Notes: generated from the letters alone by a model not told the origin. A DNA stretch of 64,000 nucleotides from Erigeron canadensis (GCF_010389155.1 NC_057768.1:9360501-9424500); one strand, 5' to 3'. Shown: positions 33,655 to 46,667, counted from the first letter of the stretch. Numbers and translations are program-made.

Positions 33655-36600
33655 TCTAACACCCATCTTTTAAAAATATGGATTTCCAAAAATTTTCGCC
33701 TAACGACGTCAAAACAAGCAGATGCATTTAACAAAACGTTTACAATTCCTAACGGAATTGTTAACTAATAAAACTGGTGGTACGAATCCATATTATAGCA
33801 ACAATAAAGGAAAACCACAAATATCATCAACTACATATATGAAAAATAAGTCAACATATGGTCATGTCTTGTAAAACCCAAGACATTACAATAATCAAAA
33901 TAAAGGTTCATAAGTGTCATCTAAATAGGTGAGGTCACTAGCAAGTAGCTAAGCATCTTTAATCGTCTACTCAGCCTCACATGCATCTCACCAATCTTCA
34001 ACCACTAACATGGGAAACACAACACATTTCAACGAAACAAGTGTCAGCTAATTAAAGCTGAGTAAGATAACAGATTAGTTGGACAAAAAGTTCACCATTT
34101 AAAACATTTCATCAAGTTCATCTCATCATATATAAGGCATATCGGAATCACAAACATCTACATAATAATCAACATAAGGGATATCAAATCCTATGATGTA
34201 CCTATCAAGCTAAGTCATCATTATCGTCTCAAGCATCGTCTAAAAGGATGTCAAATCTTATATTGTGCCTATATCATAATCATCTCGTTTATCATCAATT
34301 ATTATCATAATTTATGTTATCAACATTAACCTCATTGCATCATCTATATACATATCGTATAGTCATGTAGGTTTCACAATTTAACCATTGCATAAAGCTA
34401 AGTAGTTATGACTACTTAGTTTCACATATCATCTTTATCATCTTTTACATCACATCATCACATCTTGTCTACACAAATAGTCAAGTAACTTACGTTACCT
34501 GATCGTCACATTTAAGTAGCTTACACCACTTAATCGTCACACATCAACCTTATTATGTCATCGTCGTATCATACTTACACATAAAGTCAAGCAGTTTACA
34601 CTACTTGATCGGCACATAATGTAACATCCCAAACTTTTTATTTAACGGTTGACTTGAGTCGTTAAGTCAAGGTAACATGTCCGTTACGTCCATGTTAAAT
34701 TTAGAGCTTATATGTAGTTAATGTGTTATGCGTGTGAGACTTGAATGTCTTATTGATTGACGTAGTAATGTGTTCAAGATGTAGTTATATGCCTTTAGAG
34801 GTGTTCAAAGTGTTTATTGAGTTGTATATAGTTCATATAGGTGTTTAGGGCTAATAATGTGACGTTTGGAAGCTTAGGGACGAGTTTTGACATAGGGTGA
34901 AAGTCAAAAACGGGATTAGGGTCAAAGAGCAGGTCTTTAGCTTCTAATATCCTTTTCTCTTTGAGCCCTAACCATTCCCCATTGCCATAATCAATTCCTT
35001 GTTCGATTTCATCTTCGTTTGGTTGATTCGAGAGTGTTTTGATCAAGTTTTTGTATCCTCATTGTAATCTCCAGGTATTCAAGGTATAATAACATTGATT
35101 TTTATGTCATTTCAATCATATAATCAGATCCATAACTGGTCTAGGTTATTAGAAGATCAATTGATGTCAAAAACGTGTGTTTTGATCAATTTGGTAACCT
35201 AAAACGTTTAATTATGTGATGCAAATCAAGTAAGGATTAATCAATGATTTCATTGCATCATTATCGTCTTAAAATGGTGAATTTTGAGGTACAAAAGTCG
35301 TTCATAAGGTTTGGGGTCGTTTGGGGTGTGTTTGGTTAAGTTTTGGAGGTTAAACAATGAGTTTTGTGCAGAACCAGGACTAGCTGCGGCGCAGCTACTA
35401 AGCTGCGGCGCAACTGGAAACCAGTGACACATAGCTGCGACGCAACTTGGTAGTTGCGACGCAATAGCGACGGAATTTTCAAATGGCCATAACTTTTGAA
35501 CCGTAACTCCGTTTTTGACAAATAAGATATCCACAGAATCGTGAGAGAGTCTACTTTCTAATGGAAATGTTTTTGAAAGATGATTGTAATGTCAAGTTTC
35601 CAGAAAGGTCAATTTAGTGAGTGTATCCTGAGTTTCGTCGAGTTATGTAAGCTTTAAAGTATTAATCGAATGTCCGATGCATCAAGCATTGTCATGAGTC
35701 ATGTTTATAGGTATTTAGACGTGAGTCATGACCTTAAGTGAGTGGGTATTTATTAGCTCATTATGTCGTTTAATGATTATAGGTAGTCGGAATACTTGCA
35801 AAGCTCGGTAACTTACGTTATCATTTCTTGTGCACTCCATTGAGGTAAGATACACTACTTTGACACGCTGAGGGTTCAACAAAAATATAGTTTTCATATA
35901 ATAACTTCCCCTAATGATATCTCGGTTGCTTATGGGTATTCGGGATTATACGGGAGGTGATATGGGCTATGTAGATGCATATAAAAGCCTGAAATGCTAC
36001 CCCAATGATACGTATTGCTATGAGATGTTATGTATGCTTAATAGATGATATGATATGAAATGATGTACGATCTAAGATGATAAATGTTATGCAATGTTGT
36101 AATGATATACAATATGCAATGATATATGACGATGTACGTGATGTAACAATGTATGCGATGTGATGATATGAAATGAAACGCTATGAAATGTGATGTATGA
36201 GGATGATATGTGAAATGTGCATGATTACATGGCTTGTTCATCTAGTTCACTAGACTTGTTAAGTTGCCATGACACGTGCACGTTTAAGGGCCCAAACGTA
36301 ATGATGTATATGTGATGATTGTTTAGGTTGTGTAAACACCTAAACTATATGTGATGTGAAATCGAGCTCGTAAATTTGATGTGAAAGTGTTAAGCTTAAC
36401 CCGTACTTGCCCTTGCCCGGTGAGTGCGTATATGGTTGCTTGGGTGGCTCCTTGCAACATAATTACGTGGTTTGAGTACCTCCGGGTGGCGTGATTAACC
36501 ACCAATGTCTTTGAACATACGGATTACTCCTGGATTGGCTTGCCATTCCTTAACGACATTGATGCACTACTGAATGGTGGTTCATCTAGTCGGGTGCGAC

Positions 36601-38348
36601 TTATGTCACACTTAACGAGATGCATATGTTATATGAGATGCGTGACTTTTGTCACAATTATAAAGATGTTCAAATGTGATATGTGATGATACAAAAGATG
36701 ACTAGCACATTTAGGATGACCCATCCTAATATGAATGATGTTGATGATATGATATGTAAGTGTGATGATATGTTTGGGGATATGTGCCTTAACGAATTAA
36801 TATGACTTTTATATAATGTTTTAAATGGACAAACGTTTCATAACTTATGTGTTATCTTACTTAGCTAATTCGTTAGCTAACACTTGCTCTTTTAAAATGT
36901 GTTGTGCCCTCAGGTCCAACAATAGTGAGCAGGTAGATGTGAGAAGATGTGAGGCATGGGTAGACGATCTTGAAGCTGGTTATAGTTTACCCATAGTGGC
37001 TGCTCGCATTAGACATTTGCTTATTGTTTAGATAATAATGACTTGTATTGATTATGTGCTCGGTTGTTTAATATTAGGCAACCGATGGATTTCCATTTAG
37101 ACTTATTTTGATGATATGGCTAGTAACACCATTTAATGAATAAACCAAACAGATTTTACTGGTTTGGACTTTTAAAGTTAATTCCGCTTCTTTTAACGCC
37201 GTTAGGCAAAAGTTTTTGGAAATCCTTATTCTTAAATGTTGGGTGTTACACATAAAGTTAAGTTGCTTACGCTACTTAATCGTCACAAGTATAGGGTTGA
37301 GTATCCATCCGCCACAAGTTGGTTGATCATACCAGATGGAATACTCAATCGACAAATATGGGTCACTCGGGAGATATCACGACTACCCCCTCGTGATCGA
37401 CTCGGCACACTAGCCCCAAAGGACTGGCATGGGTTAAGCTTAACACTTTTCATCTCAATTTATACTCTAGTTCGTCACAACCATCACATATTGTCACATA
37501 TTATCACATATCATCACAGAATGACACAGATCGTCACATATCAACACATGTCATCTTAAATCCTCACAACACATTAATCTTTATTGCATCTTATATCATT
37601 ATATCGTCATCGTCATTAGCTTTATCTCATTAGACATCATTAACTCGACATTAAGACTATCTCAATGCATATCATTAATTCGTCATCAACACCATTTGCT
37701 ATTAAGGCCTATCGTGCATTGGACCATAACATTCCTATTTAAATCTAGTGAACTAGATGTAATAGGCCATTCGACAACAAACAACCTCATCAAAAACATA
37801 ATCAACATGTGAACCAAGCAACATGACATTCAATTTACCATCAACATAATCAACACATATACAACGCAACAGTACATTTTATCCCTTTGATAAAGAATAC
37901 TATTTGCTACAAGGCATTCGTCATATTAAGCATCATAGCCATTGCATAATCATCATTCACACATTACAAATTTACAACAATAATTAAAGGATGAAATACT
38001 ACTTGCTATCAATTCGTATATCATATAGAATCACATTCCCATCCCACATAATAAACATAGTAATGGTAACCTGTTAAAGCACTCATATCGTCCCCCACGT
38101 GGTTCCCATACCCCTACATATGTATGAGATATCTACATTTTCATCAAAATGATTAATTTTTAAATCTTACTTTTATTGTGTTCCCCAGCGTGACAAAATA
38201 AGTTATCTTACCTCGTTGAAGAGCGCAACAAATGTTAATGTAAGTTATCGAGCTTTGCAAGTATTCACGACTACCTATAATCATTAAACAACATAATGAG
38301 CTAATCAAATACCCACTTACTTATGGTCATGACTCAGGTCTAGAAACC
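33655..38348 (-). mobile_element. LTR, family L1 (copy 3), minus orientation, split by copy 4 and cut by a copia element
   Basis: Begins TCTAACACCCATC (the complement of a GGGTGTTA end) at 33655, runs to 34619, and resumes at 37251 to about 38348. The interruption is the solo LTR 34620-37250. Its 5' portion is lost where a copia LTR begins at 38349. It is an inverted relative of copy 2 (for example the block around GACTCAGGTCTAGA, 38332-38345), so 32.3-33.6 kb and 34.4-38.3 kb form a large imperfect inverted repeat. Confidence 0.7.
34620..37250 (+). mobile_element. Solo LTR, family L1 (copy 4), nested in copy 3
   Basis: 2631 bp, TGTAACATCCC...GGGTGTTACA, flanked by a perfect CATAA duplication (34615-34619 and 37251-37255) inside copy 3. 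It is closest to copy 1 (shared blocks at 36300-36600 and 26050-26340). The variable slot at about 35350-35485 holds four AGCTGCGGCGCAGCT-like palindromes. Short reading frames over this interval have no coding support. Confidence 0.85.
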
Positions 38349-39046
38349 TGAAAGTCCCAACGTTTGCGAGATTATTGTAATTTAACAACTAATGTAAACT
38401 ACTTAAGACAAGAACAAGAAAGAAAGAAAGTTTAGTTATTAGTATTATAAACTAAACAGTGAATACATGCTCGGTTGGTTTTACAATAAGAACAAAGAAG
38501 AAGAGAAAAGATTGTTAAGTTTTTCGACGCACCAAAAACTTAACACTAATATACAAATAAAACTCTAAGTGTGAAATAATGCAAAGACCAACAAAATGGT
38601 GGCTAGGTCAAGTGATTCCTTATATAGGCAGAGAAGGAATCACATGACAACCCTAATAGATATTGACACCTCGAATGTTGTCAACCATCTATTGGTGGAA
38701 AACTCAGATCTACAGAGTTCTCTGTTTCTCTTTTGTTTGTTTCCACATCGGGTATGAAAGAGAAACACCAAGGTACCATTGTTGGTACAAGGTCACATGT
38801 CTTCATCCTTCTTGATCAACACGTGTCCTTGGGACCAGCCTTCTTATCTTCATATTCCCGCCCATTTTTTACTTACAAAAACTGGGCGGTGAGTCAATGA
38901 ACTTATCCTTTGGACTTGAAGATAATTAGTGTTTCCTGAAACCGGCTGGTGTAGATGCTCGCTGAGATCTCACTGAAGAAGTCATTCGCTAAGAGCTTGC
39001 TGATAAACTAGCTCGCTAAGTCCCTCAGCGAATCCATGACTCAACA
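38349..39046 (-). repeat. 3' LTR of a copia element (SIRE/Maximus-like)
   Basis: On the minus strand the LTR starts TGTTGAGTCATGG at 39046 and ends GGGACTTTCA at 38349 (698 bp). Directly upstream is a polypurine tract AATAGGGGGAGATTG. A TATA box CCTATATAAG (38619-38628, minus) is present. The end GGGACTTTCA resembles the GGGACTTCA end of the other copia LTR at 50260-51237. Confidence 0.75.
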
Positions 39047-39060
39047 ATCTCCCCCTATTC
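39047..39060 (-). other. Polypurine tract of the copia element
   Basis: AATAGGGGGAGATT on the minus strand, immediately before the LTR start. The GGGGGAGATTGTTG context is typical of SIRE-like copia elements. Confidence 0.7.
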
Positions 39061-39187
39061 GCTGAGGAGACTTAGCTGAGTAGATGATACATTATTTTAC
39101 AAGTAACAATAAAAAAGAGTTGAGAGAATTGCTGGTATAATATATGACAAACATTTACATTACAACAATTGAAAATTACAAGTGTTA

Positions 39188-41180
39188 CTACTCCCATAGA
39201 CATTCTTCTTTTGCTTCAATGAAAGCTTTGTCTTGTTGGTTTGCTCGCTTCATCAGCTCCTGATCAATCAACTTGATGAACTCGTGATCATTGGAGGTCC
39301 TGATGCAGTATTTCCTTAATTTTACAAGGAAGCCAGAGGGAGTAATGGTCATCTCGCTTGTTCGGAAGAAGAGCTGATGACCATGAACGTTCAAGAAGCA
39401 GAATCCTCCCAGCTTTTGATCATACATTCCTTCCATAAAAAGCACTTTGGAAGGCATTCTGAGGTTCAACGAGGATTCTTCTTCAATGTCAGATTTTGGC
39501 ACCTTTCAGAGCATTGAAGGGAGCTGAGAAATGACTTGACCAGAAGCTGTCATTTTGACACCACTCCTAGTTTGCTGAGGTGGAGGAGGTGTATATGGAT
39601 GTCTGGCTGAGCTGAGCAGAGAATCCTCAACCTTGTATTTCTTCTGCACCCTCCTCGTATGCTTAATTTGATCACCAGCCATTTTCAGCAATGGATCGAA
39701 AGCTGGAGTTTTATTATCCTTGACAAGCTTATAGATTTTGATCCATTCAGTGGACCCAAGAGTGTCTAATTTAACAATTTTTTAGTGTAAACATCCTAGG
39801 CACACCTTTCCTTTGTATTTGAAGATTCATACCTTGCTGAGTAAGAGAAGGCTTGGCCCACAAGATCTCTTTTTTTCTTTACCTTCTTTCTCTTGAGTCA
39901 AGATAAGTCTGGCGTGCATTGTTCTTCTCAGCAAAGAATTCTTTTTCTTTCTTCCTCAATGCCTCCAAGCCACCAGACTGCTATGCAAGTCTTTTAGTTT
40001 CATCATCAGCATCCATAAGCTCTTCATTTACAACTTGCTCATTTATAAATTTTTGAGATAGTTCTTCTTGGATTTTCTTCATCTTTAGCTCTTCTTGAAG
40101 AACAATCTCTGTAGGAGTGAGTTCAACAGTCGTTTTAAATAAACACTTAGGAAAAGCTCCAGACATGAGCTTATCTTGTTGTGCCCTTGCTGAGATGGGA
40201 ACTTTAGGTGGCCTGCTTTGAGTGACCACTGCTGCTTTGCCCTTGTCTTTTTCAGCATACCTTTTTAAAAGTGCAGCGTGGAACTCATCAGTTCGCTTGA
40301 AGGAAGATACATTTATTGGCCTTGCTGGCACATCCTCAACGGCCTTCTTTTCAACTTCAGCTGCCGGTTCAACAACCTTCTCAGCTTGCTCCCCCTCAAC
40401 AGTTCTTGTTGGTTCATTAACCCTATCAGCTTGATCATTAATTGTTTGCTCCCTCTCAACACTTGCTGCCGGTTCAATAACCTTCTCAGCATTATCATTT
40501 TGTTCTTGGGAAGCTTGGGGAGCATATTCCATATAATCATTCTTGGTTGCTGGGACCTCCTTGGCAGTATTCTCCCCCTTGGAAGTAGCATAGGAACTAA
40601 CTACTTCCACCTTCTCTCTTTTGAGAAGTCCCAGCATTTTAGTCATTAAGCCTTTAAGGTTTCCAACCTCTTCTTCCAATTTCTTGCACCTGCTGACAAA
40701 GTCATCAAGTACCTTTTTGTCAACAGCGACCTGGAAAGGGGTCTTGGAAAAGAGAGAAGTCTTGAGGGAAGAGATTTAGTTTGTGAGGGTGGTGAGAAAG
40801 TTGTCTTGGTTGCGAGAGAATAAATTGATTGAATTTTGTAGTTGAGTGAGATGGGCAGAGAAGAGAATGTTGGATTGGGAAAGTTGTTCAAGTGATGAAA
40901 AAAGACCAGGTGTTTCATTGGCCATCGCTGATTTTGCAATTTGTTCTTTCAAGTTATCAAGCGAGGCAGAAATAGAGGAGTTAAAAACACTGACCCTTTT
41001 CATGCTGGCATCAAGGAGGGTTTGATTGCGCTTAAAGATGCGCTCATTTGAAAGTGTGTGAGCATGCTGAGCTTTGGTGATTTGAAAAATGGCATCCTTT
41101 TGCTCAGCAAGCTCATCAATAATAGTGTCATTGCCAGCGATTACATCTTTGAGCTTAAAATGCACTTCTTTGTGCACATT
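39188..41180 (-). pseudogene. Additional (env-like?) ORF between pol and 3' LTR of a copia element, degenerate
   Basis: One minus-strand frame runs from about 41177 to 39981, broken only by a TAA at 40776-40778. It encodes a helical, coiled-coil-like N-terminal part (Gln/Leu/Asn-rich, about 130 residues), then a segment with repeated EPAAxVExEQ-type acidic units (40320-40500) and a Lys/Glu-rich helix. Downstream a second frame (39691-39188) carries another stop at 39506 and ends 128 bp before the polypurine tract. Position and coiled-coil character fit the extra ORF of SIRE-type elements, but I recognise no domain and cannot assign a function. The 5' side is cut at an AT microsatellite near 41190, so pol is missing. 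Confidence 0.5.
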
Positions 41181-41183
41181 AGC

Positions 41184-42442
41184 TAATATATATATATATA
41201 TATATATATAATTAATGACATGTTGAACTTGATAAAAAATGAACCACTATAAAAAAAAAAAAGCGTGAAGTTAGATTGATGGTCGTTGAGATTCTGGTTA
41301 ACGGTGACCGGCTGGTTGGAAAAATGGATACATCATCTATTAGAGGTGTCGCTAAGTAATGTTTCTGTTTGATTGGATGTCTTTTATGCATCCGAATATG
41401 TCTGTATTGTTTGTACTTGAGCTTTAACGTTTTGTTTGAATAATTTAGTTATTTACAAAATTTACTAACCAATTAAATTACCAATCTATGCATCACATGT
41501 TATGTGTTAATCTAACTTAAAGTTATGCATTATATCTTTACGATTCTCATACAACTATTTTTTTGATACATAATTGTGATAGCTTATTATAGATTTTGTA
41601 TTTGTTTTATTTTTTCCAGTTCTTCATTAACTCAAAAATCATTGAGTAATTATTGAAAAGTTATGTCAATCTGTGTATCGTACCGATTAAAAAGAAAATT
41701 TTATTAAATAAAAAGTCAAAAATTGATTTTAAATATGAAATATAATATAAAATTTAAAAAATATTAGTTTTCATAATTATATATTTAATAAAACATTAAT
41801 GAATAATGTCTACAAATTTATGTTAGGAAATAAAAATTATTTAATTTATTGAATTGAAATTAAATCTAAAAAAGTTTAAAAAGGTATATAACATCATCGT
41901 TTTGATCTAATGGCTATAATTAAAAGTTGAACTTTATCCAAGGGTCCAAACTTCTCTATTTTGGAATTAAGGTTTATCTTTTCTATATATTTAACGATAA
42001 TGATAATAATAATAATAACTCTTTTTATTCTAGCAAGTGATGCAGTGTGCAGGTGGGTGTCGATCCAAGATTCCAAGCAAAAAATAAAGGAGATACACCA
42101 ATAAATCTTAGATATATAGTTTTCCAAATAATCTTTAAAATGGTCTTTAATTTCTTGGTAGTTGCATACTGTTGCTGTTCTCCCAAATATGTGTTTGAAA
42201 ATGATATATTTTGGAAGGAAAATTGATATTAGAAATAAATTTGGGATGAATTTCATGTGCATGTTGTGTGGATAAAAGAAGCAGTGGTTGCCCATAAGTG
42301 AAATAAGTGAAATGATTGGATTATAATATTAGAAAATGTAGGACCATGATGTATTCATGTGTATGTATAGATAGAAATGTGGCAATGTGGCATCTATGAT
42401 TGTATGTATCTGTATACTACAGTAAATGAAATTTTTTTTTTT
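41184..42442. other. Spacer beginning with an (AT)n microsatellite
   Basis: (TA)n at 41187-41211 marks the truncation of the copia fragment. The rest is AT-rich; an (AAT)n patch lies at 41996-42018. No gene supported. Confidence 0.5.
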
Positions 42443-42647
42443 TATGACAAATAGTCCCTATAATCATGAAATGGACTAAAATGTTCTCACATGATATGCA
42501 CGTGAGAGATTTAAAGGATAAAGTTAATAGAAGGTAATGTTAGAGATTGTTGACAACGAAAATGAAACTGAGGGACTATTTTCAACAAAACAAAAAAACA
42601 CAAGGGCAAAATATGAATACTGACAACCACATAGACCATTTGTGACA
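42443..42647. mobile_element. Fold-back MITE, family A (copy 3)
   Basis: 205 bp, TATGACAAATAGTCCCTATA on the left and ACATAGACCATTTGTGACA on the right. It matches 28048-29735 (after removal of the nested LTR) and 2556-2761, with the same CACGTG-centred middle. Confidence 0.8.
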
Positions 42648-44427
42648 TTTTCTCTTTGTTTTATTTTTAGTTGTAGGACCAATGTAAAACATTTTTAAAA
42701 TTGTTGTAGTATAAGACTACCCACATCAGTGAATCAATTCAACCCAATCTTCAATTAAAAATTATTTTCTCTCTCTTCCACCTATACAACCCAATTTAAC
42801 TCAAATTTTCACTCTCATCCACAACCCAACCTAAACCAGTTTTTTATTATATTAAAATGATTTATTACTTTAAAATATTAAAACTTTTTGTTATAATCTA
42901 AAATAAATAAATTACTTTTATGACCTAAAATATCACAAAAAATAATTAAAAAAAAAACACAAATTTAGTAAATTAAAAATATTCTTATTTTGTTTCAAAA
43001 ATCAAAATCAAATAGTTTTATAAAAAAATACGTTTTTTTAAATAGCTCCGTTTTTAATAAAATTTATGTCAAAATGTTCGCAACAGAAAAATAAAGAATA
43101 CTATGTTTTTATATTTTTAATAGAAGTTATAAAATGTATGATATTAAAGAAAAACTAAAAACTCCACCATTAGAAAGTTGTCATGTGGTGATGATGATGT
43201 AACAAACTATGAAACATATAGATTGTTTTGGAGGCTAGATTGTTATAGATCGTGAGACTCTTTCAATATTTTATAATTTAATAATCAACGATCTATACTA
43301 AAGTTCACTAATAAAGGTGATCTAAAGAATACAAATTTTTAAAACTTTGTGAGTAAATCTAAGAAACTTAAAGTTTATTATTGTTATAAATTGTTGTAGG
43401 ATCAAAATAAAAATTTTAAAATTTTTATTGTTAAATTTAAAAAATCTAAAGCTTACCGCTCATATATTTTCCTTTAATATAGAAGTTAATTAATTATAGG
43501 TTCAAATCCATGCAACTGGCCGGGGATATATTTAATATTGTAATCTTATTTAGCCGATGTTAGCTTGAAATCTCGAGGAAACCAACAAAATCGGTTCAAC
43601 ATTTTTCAAACTAAACCATCTATAAAGTTCTATAAAGTTTTATAGCATAATTTATTATACTACAAAAAAATATAACTTCAAAACAAGAAACCTAGGAATC
43701 TCAAATTATATATACATTATGTGTTTAGGTAAATGAGCTCTCTCTCAACGACCCTTTGGGTTTTAAATATTAAAATTCTTAGCATGGCCAATGGCTTACT
43801 TTGGTCGATATAATTATATTTGGTATGTCAACCTGGGTGTACGTACAAAGAATAATATCGCAAAAGGTTTTTTCCTTAGAACACTAATTTGGAGGACTGA
43901 CGGACACTTTAGTATCATTATTGTGCTGTTACTGCTTATATTCTTCAATTTTAATTTTTCTATTTTGACTGGTTAAATCTTTTTCTTCTGATTTGACCAT
44001 AAATATCTTTGTTTGTGTTATATATTAGTTGATGAAATTTATATCAATGAAAAATACATTCAAAACTCAATTAATTAATATATGTTATATCAAGTGTTAT
44101 ATAATACAAACACAAAAATATTTACGGTCAAAGTTGAAAGAAAAATACTCAAAAAGTCAAAATAAGACAATTAATATGGGAAGAGAAAATATTATATTTA
44201 AAAAAACTCTCTTGTAAAATTCGAACCCTCAACGTTATGATACTTTCGATCAGTCATATTCCACTTTCAAAATGTCACTTGATCTAAGATCTAAGGAACA
44301 AAGTATTTCATAATTATTCAGACAACAAGATTACAAATCATTCTAGTTCAAATGTCTCAGTACTAAATAACTATAGGTGAAACCGATCGACTACTATAGG
44401 TTCTACTGACATGTGTATTAGTTAGGG
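42648..44427. other. AT-rich spacer, no gene seen
   Basis: Holds only short chance frames. A B-box-like GGTTCAAATCC is at 43499-43509 without other SINE features. Confidence 0.45.
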
Positions 44428-44990
44428 GTGAGTATGGGTCGGTTTGGATCGGTTTTTGGTTAAAACCGATCTCCGAACCGATCAATTCGGTTTTTAGAAA
44501 ATCAAAACCGTTGGATTCGGTTTTCGTTGGGTTCAGTGTTTTCGGTTTTTCGGTTCGGTTTGGATCGGTTTTGGTTTTTGTTCGGTTTTTTTTTTTTTAA
44601 ATTTATTTTTTTGTTTATGATGTCATATATTTAATTTTCAATTATTAACAAAAAAAAACTATGATGTAGAAACTAAAATAAAGATATGCTTTTTAGTAAC
44701 TAATTATACTTTTTAGATGTTAAAATTGATATAACTTTTAAAAAACGAATTGATTTAATTGTACGTTTTCATCTAAAACATATAATTTATATAGATTTGT
44801 ACATTAAAAAGACAAAAAGTTTAAATATATTAACATATTTACAAATTATAAGCAATAAATATAAATGTAATATGATATAAATATAAAATAAATTAAAATG
44901 TAATGGTATCGGTTCGGTTCGGTTTTTGATCGGTTTTTTGGCATATGAAACCGAAAACCGAACCGATCTAGCTGAATTGTCCGAAAAACC
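44428..44990. repeat. CGGTTT/AACCGA-rich dispersed element (hAT-MITE-like)
   Basis: Starts GGGGTGAGTATGGGTCGG and contains many CGGTT(T/C) units on the left (44440-44590) and again on the right (44910-44970, with the complementary AACCGAACCGATC). Such elements beginning AGGGGTGxGxAxGG are common hAT-like MITEs in plants. The right terminus is not clear; the solo LTR at 44997 starts right after it. Confidence 0.5.
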
Positions 44991-44996
44991 TTTTCT

Positions 44997-46369
44997 TGTA
45001 ACACCCCGCTAAAGCGGAATATACAGGATGCACAGATAAGCACAATACCGTCTTAGGGTTTAGTCATCAAGATCGTCTCACTAGTCAAGCCAAGATCGTC
45101 CTATTTTCTAGCCAGGATCATTTCACAAGATCGTCCCATTGCCAAGGGACCAAGATCGTTTCAAGTTCATAGGTTAAGATCGTTTTAATAGTTAAGTACA
45201 TCAAGATCGTTTCAAAGTTAACTCAAGATCGTCTTAGTGTCCTAGTTAGCCAAGATCGTTTTAAGGGAGGAATGGCTCAAGATCGTCCCTCAGGACATGA
45301 ACAAGATTGTCCCAAGTGTTCGAGGACAAGAACAAGTGTTTGAGCAAAACCAATCCAAAGGATCGGTTACCCAATATCGCACAAACAACACCACAACACC
45401 ACACAAGATCAAACGAACAAGAACAATGAAAAAAAGAGGCTGGCCAGGACGATCTTGAGCTCAAGATCGTCCCACCAAGACCGTTTTAGATGCCCACGAG
45501 CTGAAACAAGCACAAGATCAATACACAAGGATCTAGATCGAATCCGGGACAGGTTAGAACATAGAACTTGTACATATATGAACATAAACACTGACCATTA
45601 ACACTTTTAACGATTTCAAGATCATCTATAACATGAAATAGGTGTGGCACATCAAGAACAAGTTTCCCTTCTTTTTCAAAAATGGGTTTTGGAGATTCAA
45701 GCATGTTATGACCCAAATTTGTTCACATATATGTTATCAAACACATTTAGACACAAACCCATTAAACATTAACACGATTTCATATCAAAATTGGACCAAA
45801 TCATCAAGAACATAAAGTTGAAAAAGTTCATTTTTAATTTGATCAAAAACTCATAATTTGTTGTTGTTACCTGAGATTTGATTCCAGAAACACGTTTAGA
45901 TTATCACAAGGATGCTAAAAGTACAAGTGATTTTGATTTAACAATCCAAAATCAAAGAATGAATTTTGTGTGTAAAAATGTGGCTGTACTATGTGTTTTA
46001 GTGTGAGAAAGTAGAGAGAACAAGAGAATGAATAGTGTTGTGACTTTTTCTCTCTAAGTTTCCATTTTTTTCTATATATACATTTCCATATTTAATGAAC
46101 CCAATAAATGCAAGGACCATTTGCGAATGTTTTGAACTAGACCTTTAATGAACATGAATGTTTATGAACCGAACTTTATTATCTCATTGCACACAATCAT
46201 AAACCCGTCATATAAATCAAGATTTTAGATCAAATTGACCTTCATATAAGCACATAATGGAGGTCTAAAGTACGTCAAGAACTTAGATAAATTGAACTGT
46301 CTGGCCGTTCTAATGGCAAATGTACGTTTTTAAGAACTTAATGAGAACATTTTTAAGACGGTTGTTACA
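44997..46369 (-). mobile_element. Solo LTR, family L3, with perfect TTTCT target duplication
   Basis: 1373 bp, TGTAACACCCCGC on the left and ACGGTTGTTACA on the right, flanked by TTTCT at 44992-44996 and 46370-46374. A TATATATAG box on the minus strand (46072-46081) suggests transcription right to left. The 45066-45310 part carries about eleven CAAGATCGT(C/T) motifs. A partial second copy is at 48577-49083. Confidence 0.85.
45066..45310. repeat. Irregular array of CAAGATCGTC motifs inside the L3 LTR
   Basis: CAAGATCGT followed by C or T occurs about eleven times with 11-19 bp between copies; two further units near 45450-45480 form a palindrome GATCTTGAGCTCAAGATC. Spacing is irregular, so it is not a simple satellite. 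Confidence 0.8.
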
Positions 46370-46374
46370 TTTCT

Positions 46375-46667
46375 AACTAGTTAGAATATATTTTTTCAAA
46401 TATTCGGTGAGGATGCAACATCAGGGAAACCTTACCATAATAATGTAACTTTGCACGTACCATAGACAACGAGATATTGACCATGAACTGTTACAAGTAT
46501 TCAGAGAGAATAAACCCAACTTCTGCCATCTTGGGTAAAACTCACCTCCAAGACCTACATAGTTGATTTAGAAGATACCCTTTGGCCAACCCATCTAAGT
46601 GGAGTTAGTTTAATATTATTCACTTAATTTTTCGTATGTATATACGAGATTTATATCTAATATATAG
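46375..46667. other. Short spacer, nothing recognised
   Basis: AT-rich sequence between the L3 solo LTR and the Helitron; no feature. Confidence 0.45.

Noticed and set aside
36825..37559. Two plus-strand frames of 68 and 107 codons
   Set aside because: They fall in L1 LTR sequence, cross an LTR border, and have no recognisable domain.
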